Assembly: GCA_020051845.1 (NCBI GenBank)
Contig: JAGVQG010000064.1
Coordinates: 1-50,560, forward strand
Reading direction: 5' to 3'
Source: an archaeon
GTDB taxonomy: Archaea > Nanobdellota > Nanobdellia > Woesearchaeales > ARS49
DNA length: 50,560 bases
This document shows positions 25,373 to 32,989 of this stretch, piece by piece (within the stretch, counting starts at the first letter, position 1; every line of letters begins with the position of its first letter). The position numbers were made by a program, and so were the translations under genes. Below the pieces are notes generated by a model. That model saw only the letters and a program-made list of their open reading frames with translations, was not told the DNA's origin and did no database searches.

Positions 25373-25747
25373 TCATCGTGACGATTTCAGCAGGTTCCTT
25401 GACAACCAAAGCAGTAAGAACGATGTTGGGACAAGCATGAGAAAATGGTACAAGAGGAACTCGAGAACGAATTCCGTTGGATAACCTTCAAAGAAATAAC
25501 GTGTCTGCAATAGAGCGCTCACGACCAAGGACGTGGTCAACGCCCGCCAATGTAGCTTCATCTTCTGAGTGAACGTCAATGCAAGGAACATCAACAAGGT
25601 GCCGAACATCAATTTGTTAGTGAAATAATAGGAAGGCACGGCGTATTCATCACTCCAAGAATGGACGTAGTAGTCCATAGCGGTGAATACCGATACTATG
25701 AGAATAGAGATGAAGAACAACAACAAATAAGCCTTGACCTTGCTCAT
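25373..25747 (-). CDS. Four-helix membrane protein, 124 aa
   Basis: Begins MSKVKAYLLLFFISIL and has about four membrane helices with short loops, resembling small uncharacterised membrane proteins of the DUF2061 or PqqA-size class without a clear match. ATG 25747 overlaps the cupredoxin stop as ATGA, so both are made together and the membrane protein may be a partner of the copper protein. The longer frame to 25789 runs inside the cupredoxin gene and is rejected. Confidence 0.65.
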   Translation of the reverse strand: MSKVKAYLLLFFISILIVSVFTAMDYYVHSWSDEYAVPSYYFTNKLMFGTLLMFLALTFTQKMKLHWRALTTSLVVSALLQTRYFFEGYPTEFVLEFLLYHFLMLVPTSFLLLWLSRNLLKSSR

Positions 25748-26145
25748 TCGATTATCACTTTGGCGCGCATGGACGGGTGCGGCGTGCAATGATACGCGAA
25801 ATCGCCGGCTTCGTTGAATGTGTGCGAATAGCTTCCACCCAGAGCAAGAAGCTCCGAATCCAGCTCGGTTCCAGAGTCGGACGTCACGGTGTGTCTTGCC
25901 GAATCCTCATTGGTCCATATCACTGTCGTCCCTGTCTTCACGTTCAGCGTGTCAGGGATGAACTTGAAGTCCTTGATGCGGACGTTGACGGTCTCGCCTT
26001 GTACGAGCGCTGCCGCGGATGGCGCTGTTTGCGCTTGCGTGTTGGCAGGAGCCGCCGCAGGCGCAGTCACTGGCGCATTGGGCGTTGTTGCGCATGCCGC
26101 TAGCGCGAGCAGTGCAATCACGATTAGTAGTGTTACTGTTTTCAT
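25744..26145 (-). CDS. Cupredoxin (plastocyanin-like) lipoprotein, 133 aa
   Basis: Signal peptide with lipobox LALAAC (Cys18), Ala/Pro/Gln linker, then a plastocyanin/azurin-fold domain (about 50-133). Copper ligands are visible: His85 in SARHTV, Cys120 in YHC, His123 in PHP and Met126, the classic His-Cys-His-Met type 1 site. It would carry electrons on the outer face of the membrane or bind copper. ATG 26145 was chosen because AGGT precedes it and the earlier start (26181) sits in the TATA-like region. Coupled to the membrane protein downstream. Confidence 0.87.
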   Translation of the reverse strand: MKTVTLLIVIALLALAACATTPNAPVTAPAAAPANTQAQTAPSAAALVQGETVNVRIKDFKFIPDTLNVKTGTTVIWTNEDSARHTVTSDSGTELDSELLALGGSYSHTFNEAGDFAYHCTPHPSMRAKVIIE

Positions 26146-26207
26146 TTTATACCTCACTGACAACCTATTGTCCGAGTGCATATATTATGATTATGTATCA
26201 GATTGAA

Positions 26208-27350
26208 CTAGACCAATCGCAGGTCGACTTCAAGCCCGTCAGATGTCGGGTATTCCTCGACCACTGTGGGGATGAGCTTCATCTTCTTGAACAACGCCTT
26301 GTTCTTCAGGACAAGGGCTTTGCTTGTCAACAACCGGTACTTCTGGTCGTCGATGCTGACTTTCGCGGCCAACGTCTTGGGCAGTCTGGAACGGCAGGCC
26401 TTGAGTTTACTTAGAAGCTGGTCGTGATTCGCTTCCTCGAGCCGCTTGCGATAATGGAATCCTGGCGCTGCTTCGACCAGATAGACGCAACCCCTGAGAA
26501 GCGTGCCTTCGCTCGTCACCTTGTCTGTCTGCAGCGCAATCGATTTCGCGCGTCGGATAAGCCTGTTGCCGACCTGAACCCTGTCCTTGAGACGTGCCGT
26601 GCAGTAATGTGCCGACAGTCCTTTCTTGCAGGCGTATTTCAGCATCGCGCGTCCGAGCTTCTCGCTCCCCTTGACGCCATAGCTTATCTCATCCTTCGCC
26701 TTGAACATCTCATTGAGCCTGTAGTGCGGGGCAGATGTGTCGCTCAACTCAAGTTCGTTGAGGTTGATGAACTTGACCTTGTCGAATATGTAGTCGATGA
26801 GCGCTTTTGTCTGCGAAGCATAACCCGGCACCGCAGGTATCTCGACGCCGATGTCCCACTTGAATCTCCGGGCGAGTTCTATCCTCGGCCACAGAGAGTT
26901 ATCTTCGAGATTCGGATGGAACCTGATCTCGTCCAATCCCGCGTCTGATAATCTCTTCAGGTTATCGGGTGTCACCAGCTTCAGCGGAGTATAGAGATGT
27001 ATATGGAATGGTTTTCCGAATCTCTTCTTCAGTAACCGGATATATCCTGTCGTGCGTCGCATGTTCACGAGCGGATCACCGCCTGTGATGCCAGCGCCGT
27101 GCGCGCGTGTGAGTTTTATCTCCTCAAGCATCTCTTTCGGGTGCTCAGGGTCCTTCACCTTCCACTCATTCGCATAGACTACGTCCTTGCCGAACTTGTG
27201 CTCTGCGACAGGACAGTATATGCAGCGTTGCGCGCAGATGCCAGTGATGAAAAGGACGAGCTTCTCGCCGGTGACGCAGAGCCGGCAGCCGCGTGCCAGA
27301 TTCCCCGTCTTCCAGGAATGGTATGGTGTCTTGCAGACAGTGCAGGTCAT
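26208..27350 (-). CDS. Radical SAM protein (COG2108-like), 380 aa
   Basis: The radical SAM cluster motif C39-A-Q-R-C43-I-Y-C46 follows two N-terminal Cys pairs, C3-x2-C6 and C22-x2-C25, that look like a small zinc site. GITGGDPL (the GGE-type SAM-binding motif) comes about 60 residues later, followed by a TIM-barrel and a ~110-residue C-terminal extension with basic residues. It is related to pyruvate formate-lyase activating enzymes; archaeal members of this group have no assigned substrate. Start MTCTVC at 27350 has a TTATATC element ~30 bases upstream; 27425 is a longer alternative. Divergent from the ABC transporter genes. Confidence 0.75.
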   Translation of the reverse strand: MTCTVCKTPYHSWKTGNLARGCRLCVTGEKLVLFITGICAQRCIYCPVAEHKFGKDVVYANEWKVKDPEHPKEMLEEIKLTRAHGAGITGGDPLVNMRRTTGYIRLLKKRFGKPFHIHLYTPLKLVTPDNLKRLSDAGLDEIRFHPNLEDNSLWPRIELARRFKWDIGVEIPAVPGYASQTKALIDYIFDKVKFINLNELELSDTSAPHYRLNEMFKAKDEISYGVKGSEKLGRAMLKYACKKGLSAHYCTARLKDRVQVGNRLIRRAKSIALQTDKVTSEGTLLRGCVYLVEAAPGFHYRKRLEEANHDQLLSKLKACRSRLPKTLAAKVSIDDQKYRLLTSKALVLKNKALFKKMKLIPTVVEEYPTSDGLEVDLRLV

Positions 27351-27440
27351 GTCCCATTCCCAATGAACGACAGATATAAGGTTTGCGCAGGGAGCTACAA
27401 CCACTCCGACGTGCGGACAAGGCATGATTCCGATAGCGGT

Positions 27441-27452
27441 CTATTTTTATAG
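27441..27452. promoter_or_regulatory. Near-palindromic TATA element of the ABC transporter operon
   Basis: CTATTTTTATAG is almost its own reverse complement and lies 27 bases before the ATG at 27474 (21 before the ATG at 27468). It could drive transcription in both directions, serving the ABC genes leaderless and the radical SAM gene with a leader. Confidence 0.45.
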
Positions 27453-27473
27453 TTCAATACAATAATCATGACA

Positions 27474-28154
27474 ATGGCCCTCATCTCCTTCAAGCACGTC
27501 TCGAAGAGGTTCGGTGACAAGGTCGTCCTGAAGAACATCACCTTCTCCGTGCAGAAAGGGGAGTGCATCGCCCTGCTCGGCAGGAGCGGATGCGGCAAGA
27601 GCACGCTACTCAAGATCCTGCTTGGTTTGTACAGGGCTGACAGCGGCACGATAACTTTCGAGAACGAGCCCATAGACAACAAGGCTTTGCGTCTTCTCAC
27701 CGGCTACGCTTCGCAGGAGAACTCGTTCTACGATACCCTGACTGTCAAGGAGAACATTTTCTATTACGCGGCCAGGCAACTGGCTTCGATCGATGATAGA
27801 CGCGCGCACGAACTTGCCGCGTCCGTGCGGCTCGAGCACGCCATGGGAACTCTCGCAGGCCAGCTTTCAGGCGGCATGAAGCGCCGCCTTGACTTCGCTC
27901 TTTCCCTCATCCACGACCCGATGATCCTCATACTCGACGAGCCGACCACGGGCCTTGATCCCTTGTTGGTGGAATCTTTCTGGCACCTTGTCGATGAAAT
28001 GCGAACAAAGGGCAAAACAGTGATAGTCGTGACTCACCATCTTGAGGATGTCAAAGCGCACTGCACGCGCGCGGTGATACTGAAGGACGGCAAGGTCAGC
28101 GGCATCCTCGAGGACATGAAAGACCTCGCGGAAGAGTTCAGGAGGCTCTCGTGA
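27474..28154 (+). CDS. ABC transporter ATP-binding protein, 226 aa
   Basis: Complete ABC ATPase: Walker A LLGRSGCGKST (about 34-44), Q-loop SQENSFYD, signature QLSGGMKRR, Walker B LILDEPTTGLD and switch His in THHLEDV. It is a single nucleotide-binding domain of the ABC-2 export class (as in DrrA). The start at 27474 fits the TATA spacing better than 27468. It is coupled to the permease by a GTGA overlap and so works with that protein; substrate unknown, probably export. Confidence 0.88.
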   Translation: MALISFKHVSKRFGDKVVLKNITFSVQKGECIALLGRSGCGKSTLLKILLGLYRADSGTITFENEPIDNKALRLLTGYASQENSFYDTLTVKENIFYYAARQLASIDDRRAHELAASVRLEHAMGTLAGQLSGGMKRRLDFALSLIHDPMILILDEPTTGLDPLLVESFWHLVDEMRTKGKTVIVVTHHLEDVKAHCTRAVILKDGKVSGILEDMKDLAEEFRRLS

Positions 28155-29824
28155 GGATCCTCCAGGAACTGAAGAAGAACGCGCTCTCGCTAGTCAGAAG
28201 CCCTGCCGCGCTCGTGACCCTTGTCATTGGTCCTCTGCTTCTGCTGTTACTTACCGGCATCACGCTGAGCGGCACAGAACCGAACGGGATACGTATCGGC
28301 GTGACAGGTCCTGGCGCGGGCACAGTCAACCTCAACGCGACCGTCGATTCATTCTCGACGCTCGATGGCTGTCTAGCCGCTCTCCGAGACCAACAGATTC
28401 ATTTATGCATCGAGTTCGGCAAGTTCTACACGAGCAGCGGCATCCCTCAAGGGACGGTGACTTTGCACGTCGATGAGAGTAGGCAGCGCATCAGCTCCCT
28501 GGTCCTTGAAGAGGTGAGCAAGCAGCTCGGCGTAGAGAGCAGCAAGATCCGCGTCGAGGCTGTCAAAGGCCTGCTCGACCAGTTCGGTAACATCGCATCT
28601 TTCATGTCAGAGAAGCGCACGGATCTCGTCAAGGTGCGGCAGGAGGCGCTGTCGCTCAAGTCAGACGTCACCGCCCGCCGCGTACGTCTTGAGGAGCAGC
28701 AACAAGTGTATCGCGCCGCATATTATCCTGTGCGCGACGGACTGCGTGGCGTCGATGTTTCCCTTCGATCATCGCAAGCCGATCTTGGCGGCGTGATCGC
28801 TGCAGCGTCCTCCTCACTTGACGCCATTGATTCAGCGGCTTCCCAGTTGCCGAACGCGACGCTGAACATCTCAGGATTCAACCTGTCCATGCCTGTCATC
28901 GACCTCTCGCCGCTACGACAACAGCTCACATTGATCTCAAACGACCTCAACAGCTCGCGCAACGATTCGGCTTCGACAAGCGCGTCGATCGAGGTTCTTC
29001 TCTCGGGCCTTGAGGACATCGATGTACAGATCGATGGCGACATCAACGCGTCAAGGGAGTACGAGTCGAAGATCGATACTGGCGTGACGACCATCGACGC
29101 GCTTCTCGTGCAGCTCGACGCAGACATAGAGAAGCTCAGCAGCATGGACCCGACGCTGGGCAAACGCATCGACACACCCATAGTCCAGGATGTCAAGACG
29201 CTTTTCACCGATCTTTTGCCGATACAGACGGGTTTCTCCCAGTTGTTCTGCATCGTGGTCGTCTTCATCAGCATGCTCTTCGGAGCTATCGTGACGCTCA
29301 TAGAGATAAACAGCCGCGCTGTGCTGCGCAACACCCTGACGCCGACAGGCGAGGGCTGGACGATGATTGCGCTGTGTGTCACAAGTCTCATCGTCGTCTG
29401 GATACAGGCGGGTGTGCTTCTCGTCGTGGCTGACACGTTGTTATCCGTCGATGTCAAATCCTCGCTTGCCGCGTTCGCCATTGTCGGCACGCTTCTTGCG
29501 CTGATTTTCATCAATCTGGGCATGGCCATCGCCCTGCGCCTGCGCAAGCAGCAATCCTCGATACTCGTAGCGACGTTCAGCGCCCTCATCGTGCTTCTTT
29601 TCAGCGACGTGATGACTGCCATCGAACTGATGCCCGTGAGTGTGTCAAGGTTCGTGCAGTACAACCCGCTCATAACAGCCAGCTCATTGCTCAAGCAAGT
29701 GCAGCTTTTCGGCCAGGATCTTGTCTTCACTCGGCTACAGCCATTGCTCATTTGGCTCGTAGTCTCAGTCATGGCCGTCATCCTTGCGTACAAGATATAC
29801 AAGTCAAGGATATCGCGCTGGTAG
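28151..29824 (+). CDS. ABC-2 type permease with large extracellular domain, 557 aa
   Basis: GTG start within the ATPase stop (GTGA). One membrane helix (about 17-38), a ~330-residue outside domain with predicted coiled-coil (LKSDVTARRVRLEEQQ and a later helical region), then about five membrane helices in the last ~190 residues. The layout matches ABC-2 membrane proteins such as the YhgE/Pip group and drug exporters, where the first loop is enlarged. It forms the channel for the ATPase encoded just before. The large domain probably handles a substrate or partner outside the cell. Confidence 0.78.
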   Translation: MRILQELKKNALSLVRSPAALVTLVIGPLLLLLLTGITLSGTEPNGIRIGVTGPGAGTVNLNATVDSFSTLDGCLAALRDQQIHLCIEFGKFYTSSGIPQGTVTLHVDESRQRISSLVLEEVSKQLGVESSKIRVEAVKGLLDQFGNIASFMSEKRTDLVKVRQEALSLKSDVTARRVRLEEQQQVYRAAYYPVRDGLRGVDVSLRSSQADLGGVIAAASSSLDAIDSAASQLPNATLNISGFNLSMPVIDLSPLRQQLTLISNDLNSSRNDSASTSASIEVLLSGLEDIDVQIDGDINASREYESKIDTGVTTIDALLVQLDADIEKLSSMDPTLGKRIDTPIVQDVKTLFTDLLPIQTGFSQLFCIVVVFISMLFGAIVTLIEINSRAVLRNTLTPTGEGWTMIALCVTSLIVVWIQAGVLLVVADTLLSVDVKSSLAAFAIVGTLLALIFINLGMAIALRLRKQQSSILVATFSALIVLLFSDVMTAIELMPVSVSRFVQYNPLITASSLLKQVQLFGQDLVFTRLQPLLIWLVVSVMAVILAYKIYKSRISRW

Positions 29825-29850
29825 CTGGATGATAGCCATCGAGTCGTAAG

Positions 29851-29860
29851 CTTTTTAAGA
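29851..29860 (+). promoter_or_regulatory. TATA box of tRNA-Gln(CUG)
   Basis: CTTTTTAAGA lies about 29 bases before the mature tRNA 5' end, predicting a very short leader. It resembles the element at 22066-22073 before the other tRNA-Gln. Confidence 0.45.
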
Positions 29861-29884
29861 GGCAGCGAAGAGCGAGAGAGTAAC

Positions 29885-29957
29885 AGCCCCGTAGTCTAGC
29901 GGTCAAGGATAGCTGGCTCTGGCCCAGTTGACGGTGGTTCGAATCCGCCCGGGGCTA
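29885..29957 (+). tRNA. trnQ-CUG: tRNA-Gln (anticodon CUG)
   Basis: Acceptor stem AGCCCCG/CGGGGCT (29885-29891 with 29950-29956), anticodon stem GCTGG/CCAGT with loop CTCTGGC (anticodon CTG, 29919-29921), T arm GGTGG-TTCGAAT-CCGCC (29933-29949), discriminator A; no CCA encoded, no intron. It is the second Gln isoacceptor, so both Gln codons are served by genes within 8 kb. It shares the acceptor stem and tail architecture of the UUG gene. Confidence 0.93.
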
Positions 29958-30089
29958 GACTGAGTGGAACGAATACTAGCAACGGGCGGGCCCAGAAACA
30001 GCAGTTTCTCGTGTCCGCCCGGGGCTATCGAACGAAGTGAGATAGACAAGGGCACCCACAAACAACAGTTTGTCGTGCGACCGGGTCTA
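29958..30089 (+). repeat. tRNA-Gln(CUG) tail array: two repeats of the tRNA 3' end with hairpins
   Basis: TCCGCCCGGGGCTA (29944-29957) recurs exactly at 30014-30027 and in a decayed form (10 of 12 bases) at 30078-30089. Spacers fold: GCTAG/CTAGC (29954-29958 with 29976-29980); a compound stem CGGGCGG/CCGCCCG (29983-29989 with 30015-30021) enclosing AGAAAC/GTTTCT (29994-29999 with 30004-30009); CTATC/GATAG (30025-30029 with 30041-30045; loop GAACGAAGTGA); and GCAC/GTGC enclosing ACAAAC/GTTTGT (30058-30063 with 30068-30073). Compared with the first array, stems change on both sides together (CTAGC/GCTAG to CTATC/GATAG; AGAAAC/GTTTCT to ACAAAC/GTTTGT), which is compensatory change expected of a folded RNA or DNA. 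Confidence 0.75.
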
Positions 30090-30154
30090 TTATTCTTAAG
30101 TGCATTTTCGTCACATTCCATCTAGAGATTATTTGCGGTCTATGGTGCATATCA

Positions 30155-30187
30155 TAGTTATATTTATATATGACTAAGATATAACTA
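30155..30187 (+). promoter_or_regulatory. Inverted repeat around the TATA box of the AbrB-PIN operon
   Basis: TAGTTATAT (30155-30163) and ATATAACTA (30179-30187) are perfect 9-base inverted repeats, 15 bases apart, overlapping TTTATATA (30163-30170), which is centred 28 bases before the ATG at 30195. A repressor bound here would cover the TATA box and the start site, as expected for self-repression by the AbrB-type antitoxin. The mRNA should be leaderless. Confidence 0.6.
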
Positions 30188-30194
30188 GCATATC

Positions 30195-30410
30195 ATGCCA
30201 GATATCGACTGTTTGACAAAGAAATGGGGTAGCTCAATAGGCATCATAATACCTAATGATATCGTAAAGAAAGAGCACATAATCCCTAACGAAAGAATCC
30301 GGATTACTGTGACTAAAATTCCTGACGCGAAAAGTATCTGGGATATCGGACCGATTCAAAGAAAGCAGACTACTCAACAGATTAAGGACGAACTGAGGAA
30401 AGGATGGTGA
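30195..30410 (+). CDS. AbrB/SpoVT-type antitoxin, 71 aa
   Basis: The short swapped-hairpin DNA-binding fold is suggested by TKKWGSSIGIIIPNDIVKKEHI.....RIRITV (about 8-40), matching AbrB/MazE/VapB-type antitoxins; the C-terminal tail would wrap the toxin. It overlaps the PIN toxin gene by seven bases (ATGGTGA), the usual arrangement of a type II toxin-antitoxin operon with the antitoxin first. It probably represses its own promoter through the inverted repeat just upstream. Confidence 0.8.
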   Translation: MPDIDCLTKKWGSSIGIIIPNDIVKKEHIIPNERIRITVTKIPDAKSIWDIGPIQRKQTTQQIKDELRKGW

Positions 30411-30763
30411 ACTATTTCTTTGACACGTACGCAATCATAGAGCTCCTTGAGCATAATCCTAACTTCAAGAAGTATGGCGAGTATCCTATGATCACCACGA
30501 CTTTGAACAAGATCGAAGTTTATTGGTGGGCTTTGACTAAACATGACAAGGCTTTGGCGGATATATTGTTACGATCACTTTGCACCCAAGATATATCCGA
30601 TGAAGTGATCAGTGAAGCCATGGTCTTCCGACAAAAGTTCAAGAAGCGCGACATTTCATATGCTGATGCGATTGGTTATGTCTTCGCTCGAAAGAATGAT
30701 GTTCTCTTCTTGACAGGAGACCGTCAATTCAAGGATTTGCCTGGTGTTGAGTTCGTTCAATGA
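30404..30763 (+). CDS. vapC: PIN-domain ribonuclease toxin (VapC-like), 119 aa
   Basis: PIN-domain fold with acidic residues Asp7 (FFDTYA), Glu38 (NKIEVY), Asp88 (SYADAIGY) and Asp106 (TGDRQF). Length is typical of VapC. Encoded directly after the AbrB-type antitoxin with overlap, so the two form a standard toxin-antitoxin pair. Targets of archaeal VapC proteins are RNA; the specific site cannot be predicted. Its closeness to the tRNA-Gln tail array is noted, but no functional link is shown. Confidence 0.85.
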   Translation: MVNYFFDTYAIIELLEHNPNFKKYGEYPMITTTLNKIEVYWWALTKHDKALADILLRSLCTQDISDEVISEAMVFRQKFKKRDISYADAIGYVFARKNDVLFLTGDRQFKDLPGVEFVQ

Positions 30764-30790
30764 TATTCAAAGAAAAGAACTAGAACAAGC

Positions 30791-31354
30791 CTATATCTTT
30801 CCGACAAGGTCCAATCCTGGCTTTAGCGTGCCTGATCCTGGCTGCCATGACGCCGGGCAGACCATGCCTTTGTGTTTGGAGACGAATTGTGCCGCTTGTA
30901 TCTTGCGAAGTAATTCAGCCGCGCTTCTTCCGATGCTGTTGTCGTGCATCTCTATGGCTTTTATCACGCCTTCAGGATTGATTATGAAAGTCGCACGCAA
31001 TGACAGACCTTCCTGTTCTATGTAAGTACCATAGTTCCTGCAGATGCTTCCTGTCGGGTCGGCGAGCATCGGGAACTTTATCGCTTTTATCGTCTCGCTG
31101 GCATCATGCCATGCCTTGTGGACGAACGCGGTGTCCCTGCTGACGCTTAGTATCTCGACTCCGAGTTTCTTGAACGTGTCGTAGTTGTCCGCGAGTTCCT
31201 TGAGTTCTGTAGGACAGATGAATGTAAAATCCGCGGGATAGAAGAAAAGCACGACCCATTTGCCGCGCATCTTGGACATCTTGATCTTGGTTATCTCTTC
31301 GTTGTGGTATGCTTCTGCTTCGAAGTCAGGTGCTTGTTGGTTTATCGTTGCCAT
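30791..31354 (-). CDS. Two-Cys peroxiredoxin (AhpC type), 187 aa
   Basis: Peroxidatic Cys47 lies in FYPADFTFICPTE; resolving Cys166 in GMVCPASW; catalytic Arg near LRATFIINP. It reduces hydrogen peroxide and organic peroxides using a thioredoxin-like or AhpF-like donor. Length is normal for the AhpC group. GTATTTATCC is about 28 bases before the ATG, indicating a leaderless mRNA; it diverges from glutamine synthetase. Confidence 0.93.
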   Translation of the reverse strand: MATINQQAPDFEAEAYHNEEITKIKMSKMRGKWVVLFFYPADFTFICPTELKELADNYDTFKKLGVEILSVSRDTAFVHKAWHDASETIKAIKFPMLADPTGSICRNYGTYIEQEGLSLRATFIINPEGVIKAIEMHDNSIGRSAAELLRKIQAAQFVSKHKGMVCPASWQPGSGTLKPGLDLVGKI

Positions 31355-31479
31355 GCATACAGCCGCTTCCGTCCTGGATAAATACCTTGCGGACGACAGA
31401 TGCTTTCAATCAGAAGATTTACCTTATATTTCATGCTAACCCCACAATTCCTATATACCCCCTCTATTCACGCCGATTC

Positions 31480-32847
31480 ATGGCAGACTCCCTCAATGAC
31501 ATGCTCAAGCAGCTCAACGATGTTGAGTTCGTGAAATACCAGTTCACCGACATTCAAGGCAACATTCGTGAGGTCACTCTGACCAAGGGCGATATCTCGA
31601 GCGCGGGCACGACTTCTGTCGATGGCTCATCTGTCTTCGGCAAGATAATCCCGCCCACTGAAAGCGACATGCTGCTGGTTCCTGATGTCGAGACTCTGCA
31701 GGCACTTCCATGGAAGAAGGGCGTTGCGCGTGTCATCTGCAATGTGTTCTACCCACCAAAAGCCGAAAATGAACCTGCGACACCGTTCGAGGGCGATCCG
31801 CGCGGTATATTGGCGAAGGTCGAGCGATCGATAGCTGATGTGCTCACTCTCCCTGTGGAAGCTGCGTTCCCCGGCAGGCAGATCAAGAAGTTCCACGCGC
31901 ATTTCGCGCCTGAACTTGAATTCATTTTCGTTCCGAAGGATTACAATCATTCCAGAATACATCTTGACCAGCGGTTGCAGAACAACAACTATTTCGTCCC
32001 TCCTGAAGAGGCTGTCGATGATGCTTTGCAGGAAATCCTCCATCATCTCGGTTCTTGCAAGCTCAAGAAGGAGAAGTATCACACAGAAGTGACCACCTAC
32101 CAATGCGAAGTGGGAGTCGGCCATGGCAACATACTTTCGATGGCAGACGCCACCATGACAACGAAGATCATCATCTCGAAGATCGGTGAGCGGCACGGAC
32201 TTCGCGCATCGTTCATACCTAAGTTCCGCAAGGGCGTGAATGGCAGCGGGATGCATGTTCATCAGAACCTGGCAGCCACCCTGGAGGGTGACGAGAAGGA
32301 TTTCAACCTCTTCTTCGACCAGACCAAGCCTGACGCTCTTTCTGATATCGGCCGCGGTTACATCGCGGGCTTGCTCGAGCACGCACAGGCGATCACTGCG
32401 ATCACCAATCCGCGTCCTGTCTCCTACAAGCGCCTCGTGCCTGGCTGCGAGGCTCCTACGTACATCGCATGGGATTGGCAGAACAGGACGGCGCTTTGCC
32501 GCGGCCATTCACAGGGCACGCACAAAGTGCGTGTCGAGTATAGGGCTCCTGACCCGCTGTGCAATCCATATCTCGCTTTCGCGGCGATGCTGGCAGCAGG
32601 CCTTGATGGCATCCAGAACAAGCACACCCTGCCCGAGCCTGACAAGCGGGATTTCTACCACGACAACGAGGGTGTGCGTGAACTTCCAGGGAACCTTGGC
32701 GAGGCTTTGGGACTGATGTCTAAGAACGAGATGCTGCGAAGTCGCTTGGGCGGATTCCTGATAGACACACTGCACAAACTCGGTTCGAATGAATGGAAGT
32801 CCTACTGCCAGGATGTCACCGACGTCGATATCCAGAAGTACTTCTGA
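31480..32847 (+). CDS. glnA: Glutamine synthetase type I, 455 aa
   Basis: Forms glutamine from glutamate, ammonia and ATP in a dodecamer. N-terminal beta-grasp (KYQFTDIQGNIREV) and catalytic-domain landmarks FAPELEFIF, NGSGMHVHQNL, YKRLVPGCEAPTYIAWDWQNRTALCR and EYRAPDP are all visible. The Tyr adenylylation motif NLYDLP of the beta subgroup is absent, so it looks like the unadenylylated alpha type. ATG 31480 follows CTATATAC by 26 bases (leaderless); the longer frame upstream crosses the peroxiredoxin promoter and is rejected. Confidence 0.94.
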   Translation: MADSLNDMLKQLNDVEFVKYQFTDIQGNIREVTLTKGDISSAGTTSVDGSSVFGKIIPPTESDMLLVPDVETLQALPWKKGVARVICNVFYPPKAENEPATPFEGDPRGILAKVERSIADVLTLPVEAAFPGRQIKKFHAHFAPELEFIFVPKDYNHSRIHLDQRLQNNNYFVPPEEAVDDALQEILHHLGSCKLKKEKYHTEVTTYQCEVGVGHGNILSMADATMTTKIIISKIGERHGLRASFIPKFRKGVNGSGMHVHQNLAATLEGDEKDFNLFFDQTKPDALSDIGRGYIAGLLEHAQAITAITNPRPVSYKRLVPGCEAPTYIAWDWQNRTALCRGHSQGTHKVRVEYRAPDPLCNPYLAFAAMLAAGLDGIQNKHTLPEPDKRDFYHDNEGVRELPGNLGEALGLMSKNEMLRSRLGGFLIDTLHKLGSNEWKSYCQDVTDVDIQKYF

Positions 32848-32989
32848 CCCGTAAGTTTTATAAACGGTCGCTTTGATTTCCATTGTATCGAGAGATAGGT
32901 TGGTTCGGCTCGCGCCTTGCTCGCCTATGCTGGAGATGGATTTTTCCGTCTTTTCCTCGAGATTCGAACGAACAGTAAGGTGAATCGAT
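32848..32989 (+). promoter_or_regulatory. Promoter and structured leader of rps15
   Basis: TTTTATAAA at 32857-32864 predicts a start near 32886 and a leader of about 104 bases. Within it GTTGGTTCG (32900-32908) can pair with CGAACGAAC near 32965-32973 except for one mismatch, and GATGGA/TCCGTC forms a small UUUU-loop hairpin (32935-32950). AAGGTGA lies close before the ATG. Such a leader is out of line with most genes here and could hold an autoregulatory site for S15. Confidence 0.4.

Noticed and set aside
25373-25789. Longer start of the membrane protein at 25789
   Set aside because: The added residues lie inside the cupredoxin gene in another frame; the ATG at 25747 overlaps the upstream stop cleanly.
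31309-31479. 57-codon N-terminal extension of glutamine synthetase
   Set aside because: It crosses the peroxiredoxin start and the TATA element, and the family N-terminus begins at the ATG at 31480.
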